The notes: generated by a model not told the origin, from the sequence alone. A stretch of DNA of 16,351 nucleotides from Alistipes sp. (GCA_022511355.1 JAFLRS010000029.1:1-16351); one strand, 5' to 3'; shown: positions 1-7,315, counted from the first letter of the stretch. Program-made: numbers and translations.

Positions 1-14
1 AGACTCTGCCGAGC

Positions 15-80
15 GTGAGCAACGAAAAGAAACGAACGTTTCTTAAAGGGAGGGGGGAGGGAATGTAAATATGAAAATAT
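15..80 (-). repeat. Intergenic repeat, left copy (short variant)
   Basis: Bases 15-55 are identical over 41 nt to the reverse complement of 16311-16351 at the other window edge. Similarity continues in two blocks: GGAGGGAAT at 56-64 and a 13-nt block at 65-77 that matches 16247-16259 inverted. The right copy carries about 35 extra bases, including a hairpin, between those blocks, so this copy is a deleted or shorter variant. An inner palindrome at 27-44 has 8-bp arms (AAGAAACG / CGTTTCTT) around AA. Read in the direction of the neighbouring minus-strand gene, the element lies downstream of that gene, as the right copy does. The remainder of 1-144 shows no gene and no convincing terminator. 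Confidence 0.85.
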
Positions 81-144
81 CGCACTGCTGACATTATTCT
101 GAAACATTCCGTAAACCGGGCGCATTAAAAACATTATGATAGCT

Positions 145-1920
145 TTATTTATATATCGGTCCGTAGGTTGCGCAAGCACGATAGTCGGCACCCTCCTTGT
201 CCATTCCGAATGCGTTCCATGCGGCGGGACGGAAGATTTTGTCCTCCTCGACATTGTGCATACAAACGGGTATGCGCAGCATCGAAGCCAGCGTGATAAG
301 ATCCTGACCTATATGTCCGTAGCTGATTGCACCGTGATTGGCTCCCCAGCAGTTCATCACCGAGTAAACATCCTTGAATGCGGGTTTGTCGCACAGACGG
401 GGTGCAAACCAAGTTGTGGGCCATGTCGGGTCGGTTCGCATATTGAGTGTTTGGTGGATTTCGGGGTCGATATCGACGGTCCAGCCCTCGGCCAGCTGAA
501 GCACGGGGCCCAAACCTTTGACGAGATTCAGACGCATCATGGTGACGGGCATACCTCCCCGCGTAAGGAAGTTGGATGAAAAACCTCCGCCGCGGAAGTA
601 GTCGCGATCGGCGGGATACCACGTCGTAGCTTTCAGACAGTTGTCGACATCTTCCTGTGTCAGGTTCCACGGCTCCTTCATTACGGGATTGCCTTCGTTG
701 TCGGAGCAGCAGCCCGAACCGTCGAGCGTTGTGGCGCCCGAGTTGATGAGGTGGATGATTCCGTTTGCGGCCCGACCTGTCAGTTCCTTGCCCGTTACTC
801 GCTTGACGGCTTCGGGGCTCCAGTAGGTGCGGACATCGGAGAACAACTGTGCGCGATTGGTGAGCAGATGGCCGAACAGCATGGCAACGCCGTTGCAGGC
901 ATCGTTTTCGGTAGCTACCACATAGGCTTCGCGTATGCCGTTCCAGTCGAATGAGGTGTTCATCAGAGCCTCGGGATAGTCGCCGTTGGGATAGAAGTCG
1001 GTCCACTGACGCTGACCCTGGAATCCGGCAGCAATGGCGTTGTGTCCCAAAGCTTCCTCTTTGAAGCCCATTTCGCGGAGTTTGGGATTGCCTTTCATGA
1101 GGTCGCGCATAATAATCATCATCTTCACCACGAACTCCCAGTCGGCATCCTTTTCTTCGCGGCTCTTTTTCTTTTCGGGTCTGTTTTTGAAGTCCTCGCC
1201 CTCGTTGGATTTGCAGTGAGCCTCGGTCCACGCCATGGCTTTTTCGTACTCTTCACGGTCGTAGATTCCCTCTTCCATACGGCGGATGATTTCGGTGAGG
1301 TCTATGGATTCGTTGCGCATACCGAGATACTCCTGGAAGAAGTCGGGATTGACAATCGAGCCTGCGATGCCCATCGAAACGCTGCCCATGGAGAGGTATG
1401 ATTTGCCGCGCATTGTGGCCACGGCCTGTGCTGCACGGGCGAAGCGCAGTATTTTTTCGGCTACATCTTGTGGGATGGTGTTGTCGTCGAGGTCCTGAAC
1501 GTCGTGACCGTAGATACCGAATGCGGGCAGCCCTTTCTGCGCGTGACCTGCGAGTACGGCTGCGAGATATACGGCGCCCGGACGTTCCGTACCGTTGAAG
1601 CCCCATACGGCTTTAGGCCAGTGGGGGTTCATATCCATAGTTTCTGCGCCGTAGCACCAGCATGAGGTGACGGTGATGGTAGAGCCGACGCCTTCGCGTT
1701 CGAATTTTTCGGCGCAGGCGGCGCTTTCGGCGACGCGGCCAATGGTGCTGTCGGCGATTACGCATTCGACCGGGGAGCCGTCGCCGTTGCGGAGGTTGTC
1801 GGAGATAAGTTGTGCTACGGCTTTGGCGAGATTCATAGTCTTTTCTTCAAGACTTTCGCGGACTCCGCCCTGACGACCGTCGATGGTGGGCCGGATTCCG
1901 ATTTTGGGGTATTTGTTCAT
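145..1920 (-). CDS. fucI: L-fucose isomerase
   Basis: The enzyme interconverts L-fucose and L-fuculose, the first cytoplasmic step of fucose catabolism; family members often also accept D-arabinose. The product is 591 aa, the same length as the E. coli enzyme. The Mn-binding residues known in E. coli (E337, D361, H528) appear here one position later: E338 in VATEND, D362 in LFSDVRTYW, and H529 in GANHGAISYG. The ATG at 1918-1920 gives the typical N-terminus (MNKYPKIGIRPTIDGRQGG). A TATCTTTG box lies upstream, so the gene probably has its own promoter and is not simply read through from cysQ. No fucose kinase, aldolase or permease gene is in view; they could lie beyond the left edge. I see no truncation. 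The identification is firm. Confidence 0.97.
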   Translation of the reverse strand: MNKYPKIGIRPTIDGRQGGVRESLEEKTMNLAKAVAQLISDNLRNGDGSPVECVIADSTIGRVAESAACAEKFEREGVGSTITVTSCWCYGAETMDMNPHWPKAVWGFNGTERPGAVYLAAVLAGHAQKGLPAFGIYGHDVQDLDDNTIPQDVAEKILRFARAAQAVATMRGKSYLSMGSVSMGIAGSIVNPDFFQEYLGMRNESIDLTEIIRRMEEGIYDREEYEKAMAWTEAHCKSNEGEDFKNRPEKKKSREEKDADWEFVVKMMIIMRDLMKGNPKLREMGFKEEALGHNAIAAGFQGQRQWTDFYPNGDYPEALMNTSFDWNGIREAYVVATENDACNGVAMLFGHLLTNRAQLFSDVRTYWSPEAVKRVTGKELTGRAANGIIHLINSGATTLDGSGCCSDNEGNPVMKEPWNLTQEDVDNCLKATTWYPADRDYFRGGGFSSNFLTRGGMPVTMMRLNLVKGLGPVLQLAEGWTVDIDPEIHQTLNMRTDPTWPTTWFAPRLCDKPAFKDVYSVMNCWGANHGAISYGHIGQDLITLASMLRIPVCMHNVEEDKIFRPAAWNAFGMDKEGADYRACATYGPIYK

Positions 1921-1955
1921 AAAAACGTTATTGATTTTTAGTTTTAGTTATGTTG

Positions 1956-1963
1956 CAAAGATA
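1956..1963 (-). promoter_or_regulatory. Putative promoter -7 box for fucI
   Basis: On the minus strand the box reads TATCTTTG, which matches the Bacteroidota -7 consensus TAnnTTTG, and it leaves a leader of roughly 30 nt before the fucI ATG. I do not see a TTTG at the expected -33 position, so only the -7 half is supported. Confidence 0.5.
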
Positions 1964-2058
1964 CAGATTAAAACGATAGGTTGTATTTGCTGCAGGCCGA
2001 TAATTTTCACTTTTTTGCGGAGGGATGATGTCGGTTCGGGAGGTTTCGGCGGGGGATG

Positions 2059-2901
2059 TCAGATTCGGCACCTGCACGAACGGCATTCGAACCACGGATT
2101 TCTCAGATCCTCTTTGTTGTAGCCGAATTCTCCGCCGCGGTCGAGGACTGAGGTGCTGCCGCCGGCTTCGGCGAGTATGAGTTCTCCGGCTGCGGTGTCC
2201 CATTCGTAGGTGGTGCTGGTTCGGACGTAGTAATCGACGGTGCCTTCGGCCAGCATACAGAATTTGTAGGAGCTGCCCTGTTCGACCACCTCTATGTCGG
2301 GATGCCGTTGTCGAATCTCATCGACGCGCTGCATGGTTTCGGGCGTGCAGTGCGAGCGCGACACGGCCACTCTGGGGCGGTCGTGCTGCGGTTCATTCTG
2401 CAGCGGCAGCGGACTCCACCGCGAGCGCAGCTCTTCATAGCCGTAGTCGGCATTTTCGTCGGGGGTCACGTTGTCTATGAAGTAGGAGCCTCCGCCCCGT
2501 ACTCCGATGTACATTTTGCGATAGTAGGGCACGTATACCACCGAGGCTATGCATCTGTTTTCATGCATGAGGGCTATGTTCACGGTAAATTCGTTGTTGC
2601 CCTTGATGAATTCGAGCGTACCGTCGAGCGGGTCCACCAGCCAGAACATTTCCCAGTTGCGTCGTTCGTCGTAAATCATTTCGCGTCCCTCTTCGCTGAG
2701 GATAGGGATATAGGTCATGGCGAGAGCCTCTTTTATTTTGTTGTGTGCGGCCCGGTCGGCGACGGTTATGGGCGAGCTGTCGCTCTTTATGTCGATTGCA
2801 TAGTCATCGGAGTGTTTGTAGATCTTCATTATTTCGGCACCGGCTTTGACTGCGGCGTTTGCCGCCTCCGATATCAAACGCGATTTAAGCTCTTCGGTCA
2901 T
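2059..2901 (-). CDS. cysQ: 3'(2'),5'-bisphosphate nucleotidase (CysQ-like)
   Basis: This is a Mg-dependent phosphatase of the inositol monophosphatase superfamily. Family members hydrolyse 3'-phosphoadenosine 5'-phosphate to AMP and phosphate, recycling a by-product of sulfate assimilation. All signature motifs are present in 280 aa: SSPITVAD (about residues 42-49), the metal ligand region LSEE (68-71), DPLDGT (90-95) followed by the family's E-F-I-K stretch, and WDTAAGE (234-240) near the C-terminus. The ATG at 2899-2901 gives the expected start of the fold. The C-terminal tail (CRSCRCRI) is Cys/Arg-rich and a little longer than I expect, but nothing suggests a frameshift. A separate promoter is possible in the 64-nt gap upstream (TATCTTTA, about 2947-2954), though it deviates from consensus. 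Exact substrate preference (PAP, PAPS or inositol phosphates) cannot be read from sequence. Confidence 0.92.
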   Translation of the reverse strand: MTEELKSRLISEAANAAVKAGAEIMKIYKHSDDYAIDIKSDSSPITVADRAAHNKIKEALAMTYIPILSEEGREMIYDERRNWEMFWLVDPLDGTLEFIKGNNEFTVNIALMHENRCIASVVYVPYYRKMYIGVRGGGSYFIDNVTPDENADYGYEELRSRWSPLPLQNEPQHDRPRVAVSRSHCTPETMQRVDEIRQRHPDIEVVEQGSSYKFCMLAEGTVDYYVRTSTTYEWDTAAGELILAEAGGSTSVLDRGGEFGYNKEDLRNPWFECRSCRCRI

Positions 2902-2965
2902 GGCAGTTGAGTTTTGTCGATACGATGTTGGTCTGTTCCGTTAGTAAAGATATGTAAAAAAAACG

Positions 2966-3922
2966 TCATTGTGAAATTTTTAACAACAATTTTTGGCAAA
3001 AGTTGGTCAGCGAGTATGCGAAGGCTTTTCGGCCTTTGAGGTGTGGAGCCGCGAAAGGTGTGGTAAAGAGTACTGCGGCGAGTGTGGCTGCGGTTGAGAG
3101 CAGCACGGCGATGAACGGTAGTGCGGTGTGCATTTTTATGGAGAGCAGTGCGGCGGCGAGCCATAGCAGTGCGACGAGCGCTGCAGCCGTAAGCGAGTCT
3201 TTGTGTTCATGACGTGTTACGGCGAGAGTTTCGTATATTTTCCGGCGGTGCGGACGCGGTGCGAAGTGCCGGCATCCGGAAGCGAAACCTCCTTGGGTGG
3301 CCATGTCGTCGCGATGAAGAATCAGCAACGAGGCACCGGCGCAGGTGACGATTTCGCGCGGTGGTTTTTCGTGCGAAGATATTTCGGCTATGATTCGTTC
3401 GACGGCGCAGGGCAGAATGCGTATGCGGCCGTGTATGACGGTTATATAGTCGTAGACGGCGATGTCGGCTGCGGCATCGGCATCGGTTTCTGGCGACAGA
3501 GGGAGTATGTCCATTACGGTGAGCCGTCGGAATCTGCGTTTTCGCGAGCGGTACAGCCGCCTTACGCAGGCCGAAGCGGGGGTTTCGGTGTCGGGACGGT
3601 AGTCCACGGTCACGAGGGCGTATGTGGAGGCGAGTTTTTCGAGCAGATGGGGATTGTTTTGCGCATCGATTACCGCAATCACTTCGTAGCGTTCGTATTC
3701 GGCTTCGAGCAGTGGTGCGACGGTATGCGGGTTGTCGATGTCGAGACATATGAGCGAGAGTCCGGTATTTCCCACTCCGTCGCAGAGTTTGCCGAATGAA
3801 GGTTCGAACATTCGTCTCAGATTGTTTCCGCGCATCATGCGCAGAGCGTAATGTGTTGCGCGGAGCATCATGACGGCCGACAACAGCAGCAGGATAGCTG
3901 TCAGTGCATTTATGTACCACAT
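2966..3922 (-). CDS. Membrane protein with degenerate GT2-like domain
   Basis: The product is 318 aa: an N-terminal membrane segment (about residues 4-20), a soluble region of roughly 220 residues, then two C-terminal membrane helices (about 243-260 and 267-287). This layout resembles membrane GT2 glycosyltransferases of exopolysaccharide systems. The start of the soluble part (SLICLDIDN at 56-64, YEVIAVIDAQ at 79-88) resembles the nucleotide-sugar-binding strands of a GT-A fold. Where the DxD metal site would fall, the sequence reads YDYITVIHGRIRIL (157-170), so no DxD is visible. No QxxRW-like motif is visible either. It is the third gene of an overlapping operon; its ATG at 3920-3922 overlaps the preceding stop by 13 nt. 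It may be a non-catalytic sugar-binding or scaffold protein. I infer the fold by eye and consider it uncertain; the gene itself is well supported by operon structure. Confidence 0.6.
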   Translation of the reverse strand: MWYINALTAILLLLSAVMMLRATHYALRMMRGNNLRRMFEPSFGKLCDGVGNTGLSLICLDIDNPHTVAPLLEAEYERYEVIAVIDAQNNPHLLEKLASTYALVTVDYRPDTETPASACVRRLYRSRKRRFRRLTVMDILPLSPETDADAAADIAVYDYITVIHGRIRILPCAVERIIAEISSHEKPPREIVTCAGASLLILHRDDMATQGGFASGCRHFAPRPHRRKIYETLAVTRHEHKDSLTAAALVALLWLAAALLSIKMHTALPFIAVLLSTAATLAAVLFTTPFAAPHLKGRKAFAYSLTNFCQKLLLKISQ

Positions 3923-4872
3923 ACCAAAGTTCGTTTATAGGAGGCGGCGAGGGTTTCTGCGTAGTGTTGTTCGTCCTCTTGTGCGAGGCGTGTGAGGGCG
4001 GTTACGGAATAGCCTTCGGCGGCGAGTCTTCTGAGGAGGGCTCGTCGGGAGAGGGGTGACATGGAACGAATATGGGCGGCGGTTTGTCTGCGCGAGACGG
4101 GCAGATGCAGCGACATCATTACGTAGACGGTTTCGTCGCGGAAGCGGCAGGCTTCGGGATGGGGGTTGGAGTCGGCGAGCAGTTGCAGCAGGAGCTGTTC
4201 CGATTCGGTTATGCCGAATATGCGTACTATGTTGAGTCCGAGCATACGCAGATTGCGGTTTTGCGAGCCGAGCAGCGGTGCATAGGCTATGGGCAGCAAA
4301 CCCCGCCGCAGCATGGCGGTGAGTTCGGCCATTTCGAGCGGGGTGAGGGTATGCGGAAACCGCATGAGTATTCTGACGGTTTCTGCGGGGTCTGAGGCTA
4401 TGGTTACGAGCATGGTTTTGAAGGCTGTGCGCCGGTCGGAATGCGAACCGTACCGACTGATGTATTCGGCCGTGGGCGGCGATACGGGCAGAGTGGAGAG
4501 CATGGCCAAATAACGTGCGCGGTTGTATCCGTGCGAGAGTCTCACTTTGCGGAGCAGCCATCCTTCGATGCCGTTGGCGGCGGCCATTCGCCGCAGTGCG
4601 GCTGGTTCCTCGAAGCAGGCCGAGGAGGCGGCGGTGAGCAGACGGGCCAGCACTTTGCGCGCTCCGCGGCGTTCGCACATGGGGAATTGCGACATGGGTA
4701 CGCCGTCGGGGTCGAGCATACGTTGTGCTATGAGGTTCATGTATTGTCGGGCGAAGCGCCGTTCGTTGCGGCGTTCGGCCCGGAGGGCGAGATGACGGCA
4801 TAGTGCGGCGACGGCGAAGAGTAGAGCCGTTATGGCGCAGAGTATGCAGTAGGCTGTGCAGAGAGTCTTCAT
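3910..4872 (-). CDS. Membrane-anchored HEAT-like alpha-solenoid protein
   Basis: The product is 320 aa with an N-terminal hydrophobic anchor (about residues 4-27), then an Arg-rich linker, then an almost wholly alpha-helical domain. The helical part contains repeated amphipathic pairs rich in Leu, Ala and Arg, for example around 162-200 and 205-235 (LGLNIVRIFGITESEQLLLQ), typical of HEAT or armadillo-like solenoids that bind other proteins. No catalytic motif is visible. The ATG at 4870-4872 overlaps the stop of the preceding gene as ATGA, which fixes the start and shows translational coupling; a longer in-frame extension to 5154 would run entirely through the receiver-like gene and is not credible. 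The topology suggests a scaffold at the inner membrane working with the two neighbours. I infer the solenoid fold by eye. Confidence 0.7.
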   Translation of the reverse strand: MKTLCTAYCILCAITALLFAVAALCRHLALRAERRNERRFARQYMNLIAQRMLDPDGVPMSQFPMCERRGARKVLARLLTAASSACFEEPAALRRMAAANGIEGWLLRKVRLSHGYNRARYLAMLSTLPVSPPTAEYISRYGSHSDRRTAFKTMLVTIASDPAETVRILMRFPHTLTPLEMAELTAMLRRGLLPIAYAPLLGSQNRNLRMLGLNIVRIFGITESEQLLLQLLADSNPHPEACRFRDETVYVMMSLHLPVSRRQTAAHIRSMSPLSRRALLRRLAAEGYSVTALTRLAQEDEQHYAETLAASYKRTLVCGT

Positions 4873-5240
4873 GGTTGGGTCGGTCCGATAGTCTGTTGCA
4901 GTTTGCGGCACAGGCGCCGCAGATTGAGCGGCAGTGTCATGTATTGATTCACGCCGCATTCGAGCAGCGACAGTACGGCGTGTTCGGAGTGGTGCCACGA
5001 TATGACATATATTTCGGGTCTCCGCGAGCCTCGGGCCCTCAGCCGTTCCACCGAGATGCGTCCGTCGGCGAGGGTGGAGCAACCGAGAATGAGAACCCGT
5101 TCGAAACGTCCGCGGAGGCATTCGCCGCAGAACCGTTCGGGGTTGTCGGTGCATACCGATTCCACTCCCGCACCTGCTGCGGCAGCGGCTATCATGTCGC
5201 GCATGAATCCTTCACGTCCGATTATCAACACCTGTCGCAT
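4869..5240 (-). CDS. Receiver-like protein lacking the phosphoacceptor Asp
   Basis: The product is 123 aa, the size of a stand-alone receiver (REC) domain, with its strand pattern: RQVLIIGREG (2-11), ERVLILG (47-53), EIYVISWH (76-83) and NQYMTLPLN (98-106). The residues needed for phosphorylation are missing. The acidic pair after strand 1 is replaced by Gly8-Arg9, the phosphoacceptor Asp at the end of strand 3 is Gly53, and the Lys of the usual Lys-Pro pair is Leu103. It would be an atypical, phosphorylation-independent receiver. No output domain is attached, so it probably signals by protein contact with the products of the two overlapping downstream genes. The ATG at 5238-5240 is chosen because upstream in-frame sequence runs across the divergent rplU promoter. 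Six Cys residues are spread through it. Its function is unknown. Confidence 0.68.
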   Translation of the reverse strand: MRQVLIIGREGFMRDMIAAAAAGAGVESVCTDNPERFCGECLRGRFERVLILGCSTLADGRISVERLRARGSRRPEIYVISWHHSEHAVLSLLECGVNQYMTLPLNLRRLCRKLQQTIGPTQP

Positions 5241-5276
5241 TGCGTGAAAATCCGTTGTTCGGGGATAACAGCAACC

Positions 5277-5284
5277 CAAAAATA
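5277..5284 (-). promoter_or_regulatory. Putative promoter of the pseudo-receiver operon
   Basis: On the minus strand the box reads TATTTTTG, fitting TAnnTTTG, about 37 nt before the ATG at 5240. A TTTC replaces the TTTG element 20 nt upstream. It lies back to back with the rplU promoter. Confidence 0.4.
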
Positions 5285-5324
5285 TGCCAAATCGGGAGCG
5301 AGAAGAAAAAAAGTTTGCGTGTTG

Positions 5325-5356
5325 TTTGCGTGAATAAAAGATTTTGCATATCTTTG
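5325..5356 (+). promoter_or_regulatory. Bacteroidota-type promoter of rplU-rpmA
   Basis: TTTG at 5325-5328 and TATCTTTG at 5349-5356 are separated by exactly 20 nt, matching the -33/-7 consensus of the Bacteroidota primary sigma factor. The rplU ATG follows 24 nt after the box. Confidence 0.8.
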
Positions 5357-5380
5357 CCATCCGATTTATCAAACAACACA

Positions 5381-5692
5381 ATGTACGTAATAGTAGAAAT
5401 AGCAGGTCAGCAATTCAAGGCTGAGAAGGGTCGGAAGCTCTATGTAAACCGTCTTCAGGGCGACGTTGAGTCGTCGGTGAGCTTCGACAAGGTACTGCTC
5501 TCGGACAACGACGGTCAGGTCAAGGTAGGCGCACCTGTAGTAGAAGGAGCCTCGGTAAAGTGTAAGATCCTCAAGCACCTCAAGGACGACAAGGTCTTGG
5601 TGTTCAAGAAGAAACGCAGAACGGGATACCAGAAATGCAACGGTCATCGTCAGTATCTCACGCAGATTTTGGTTGAGGATATAATCGCATAA
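5381..5692 (+). CDS. rplU: 50S ribosomal protein L21
   Basis: L21 is a 23S rRNA-binding protein of the large ribosomal subunit. The product is 103 aa, the usual length, beginning MYVIVEIAGQQFKAEKG and ending with the conserved basic rRNA-binding segment (KKRRTGYQKCNGHRQ) and the T-Q-I-L-V-E-D-I motif. The ATG at 5381 is chosen over an in-frame upstream start near 5240 because the promoter lies between them. It is followed 18 nt later by rpmA, the near-universal L21-L27 pair. No Shine-Dalgarno sequence is visible in the A/C-rich leader, as is common in Bacteroidota. Confidence 0.98.
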   Translation: MYVIVEIAGQQFKAEKGRKLYVNRLQGDVESSVSFDKVLLSDNDGQVKVGAPVVEGASVKCKILKHLKDDKVLVFKKKRRTGYQKCNGHRQYLTQILVEDIIA

Positions 5693-5710
5693 TTAAAAAA
5701 ACGGTTAGAT

Positions 5711-5968
5711 ATGGCACACAAAAAAGGAGTCGGTAGTTCGAAGAACGGCCGTGAGTCAGAAAGCAAACGATTGGGCGTAAAGTTGTTCGGCGGTCAGTTT
5801 GCCAAAGCCGGCAACATCATTGTACGTCAGCGCGGAACCGTGCATAATCCGGGCGAGAATGTAGGTATGGGCAAGGATCATACTCTGTTCGCTCTGGTAG
5901 ACGGTACGGTGGTCTTCTGCAAGAAACGCGAAGGCAAATCGTATGTAAGCGTAGCTCCGATTCAGTAA
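5711..5968 (+). CDS. rpmA: 50S ribosomal protein L27
   Basis: L27 is a large-subunit protein whose N-terminal tail reaches towards the peptidyl-transferase centre. The 85-aa product begins MAHKKGVGSSKNGRESESK and carries the conserved GGQ(F/A)xxAGNIIVRQRGT and HPG-like (HNPGENVG) and GKDHTLFAL segments. It starts directly with MAHKKG and lacks the cleavable N-terminal extension known from Firmicutes. It is cotranscribed with rplU and is followed by a strong bidirectional terminator at 5987-6025. Confidence 0.98.
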   Translation: MAHKKGVGSSKNGRESESKRLGVKLFGGQFAKAGNIIVRQRGTVHNPGENVGMGKDHTLFALVDGTVVFCKKREGKSYVSVAPIQ

Positions 5969-5986
5969 TCGGCAAGCTTTCAAGGC

Positions 5987-6025
5987 AAAACAATAAGGCA
6001 TCCGTTTCGGATGCCTTATTGTTTT
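5987..6025. terminator. Bidirectional terminator between rpmA and the permease gene
   Basis: A perfect 18-bp stem (5987-6004 with 6008-6025) closes a TTT loop. The stem begins with AAAA and ends with TTTT, so each strand presents a U-rich 3' side. It sits between convergent genes ending at 5968 (+) and 6051 (-). Confidence 0.92.
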
Positions 6026-6050
6026 GTTCTCTTTATCCTTGTGTGTTTCG

Positions 6051-7283
6051 CTATTCGAGTAATGTACACGAGTAGCCTGCGGCTGTTACAGCCTCTATAA
6101 TTTTTTCGGCGGCAGCTTCGCCCTGAACGTCGGCGGTTCCCGACTGTAAATCGACCGTAACCGAAGTTACGCCTTCGACTGCGGCCAGTGCTTTTTCTAC
6201 GTTGGCTTTGCAGTGGCTGCACGACATACCTTTGATTTTGTAGACTTTTCCCATTTTATTTTTCGATTTGTGAGTATAGTTTGCCATGAATGCGGCCGCG
6301 AGCAGCGCGAGCAGCAGATATGCGCAGAGTGTTTTCCACATCGGAATCTCCGCCGCATGGCAGCAGGCGGCTATGTGTGCGTTGCGGATTGTGGAGAACC
6401 ATTCGTGAGGCAGCAGATAATCCATTACGGTTCCGAATCCGAGGGCTCCTGCTATGATTGCGGCCATATATATAATAAGTGTACGTCGTCCGAGGACCTT
6501 GCCTATGACCATTATCGATGCCATATTGGTTGCGGGACCTGCCATCAGCAGTACGAATGCCGCTCCGGGGGTGAGTCCTTTGAGCATAAGGGCTGCCGCT
6601 ATGGGGACCGACCCTGTTGCGCACAGATACATGGGAGCCGAGAGCAGCAGTACGAGCAGCATATTGAGCAGCGGTTTGTCGGCAAAGAGGCTGAAGAAGT
6701 CATCGGGCAGGAAAACGGCAATTGCGCCTGCGATGAGCAGTCCTATGACCAGATTTTTGCCTATGTCGCGAATCATGTCGTAGAATCCGTATTTGAGGGC
6801 TTCGCGGCATTTGGCGAAGAAACCCCGAGGCAGGGTGCGGCAGTTGTCGTCGGTATTGTTTTGAGCGGTGCCGGGGTCGTTTTTTTCGAGGGTTCCGACT
6901 GCCATTCCTCCGAATATGGCCGTAACGAATGCGGCTACGGGACGTATTACGGCGAAGGGTATGCCGAGCAGCGAGGCTGTAGCGGCAATGGAATCGACTC
7001 CGGTTTGGGGTGTGGAGATGAGGAATGCGACGGTGGCTGCTTTGGAGGCGCCTTCTTTGCGCATCGACATGGCTGTAGGTATGACGCCGCATGAGCAGAG
7101 CGGCAGCGGCACTCCGAAGAGAGCGGAGAGCATCACCGAGCGGAAGTTGTTTTTCGAGAGGTAGAGGGAATATATTTTCCGCGGCACGAATACGTGTAGA
7201 AGTCCCGCGAGCAGAAAACCGAGCAACAGATAGGGAGCCATTTCGCACGTGAGCGAAAAGAGCGGCATTATATAATCTTTCAT
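6051..7283 (-). CDS. SO_0444/ArsP-type metal efflux permease with C-terminal HMA domain
   Basis: The product is 410 aa. Residues 1 to about 335 form a multi-helix permease of the DUF318/ArsP-like family named SO_0444 Cu/Zn efflux transporter, with the conserved CSCGVIPTAMSMRKEGAS (63-80), STPQTGVDSI (90-99) and a second-half counterpart, ATGSVPIAAALMLKG (222-236) with AGPATNMAS (248-256). Residues 346-410 form a heavy-metal-associated domain with the ligand motif GMSCSHC (352-358; Cys355, Cys358), as in copper chaperones. A His/Cys cluster (HIAACCHAAE, 303-312) lies before the last membrane segment. The likely job is export of copper, zinc or a similar metal across the inner membrane, with the HMA domain delivering the ion. 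The ATG at 7281-7283 is preferred to an upstream in-frame TTG because that TTG is part of the promoter -7 box. The exact metal is not determinable here. Confidence 0.88.
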   Translation of the reverse strand: MKDYIMPLFSLTCEMAPYLLLGFLLAGLLHVFVPRKIYSLYLSKNNFRSVMLSALFGVPLPLCSCGVIPTAMSMRKEGASKAATVAFLISTPQTGVDSIAATASLLGIPFAVIRPVAAFVTAIFGGMAVGTLEKNDPGTAQNNTDDNCRTLPRGFFAKCREALKYGFYDMIRDIGKNLVIGLLIAGAIAVFLPDDFFSLFADKPLLNMLLVLLLSAPMYLCATGSVPIAAALMLKGLTPGAAFVLLMAGPATNMASIMVIGKVLGRRTLIIYMAAIIAGALGFGTVMDYLLPHEWFSTIRNAHIAACCHAAEIPMWKTLCAYLLLALLAAAFMANYTHKSKNKMGKVYKIKGMSCSHCKANVEKALAAVEGVTSVTVDLQSGTADVQGEAAAEKIIEAVTAAGYSCTLLE

Positions 7284-7307
7284 AATTGCGAGTGTGTTTG
7301 TCGGGGG

Positions 7308-7315
7308 CAAATATA
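7308..7315 (-). promoter_or_regulatory. Putative promoter -7 box of the permease gene
   Basis: On the minus strand the box reads TATATTTG, 24 nt before the ATG at 7283. Its last three bases form the TTG that would otherwise be taken as a start codon, so the box decides the start. The -33 region (about 7335-7338, TTTC) is only near-consensus. Confidence 0.6.

Noticed and set aside
149..1231. Long alternative frames antisense to or within fucI, korA, rplU and the permease gene.
   Set aside because: They are Arg/Ser/His-rich products of the high third-position G+C of the real genes and have no promoters or recognisable domains.
1921..2058. A terminator or small gene between cysQ and fucI.
   Set aside because: Apart from the TATCTTTG box I found no stem with a T run and no credible short gene in this 138-nt gap.
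4873..5154. A 94-residue N-terminal extension of the HEAT-like protein.
   Set aside because: It would lie wholly within the receiver-like gene in another frame and is Arg/Thr/Pro-rich. The ATGA overlap and the hydrophobic N-terminus support the start at 4872.
5240..5380. An in-frame N-terminal extension of rplU.
   Set aside because: The extension would run through a consensus promoter, and L21 starting at 5381 has the normal family length.
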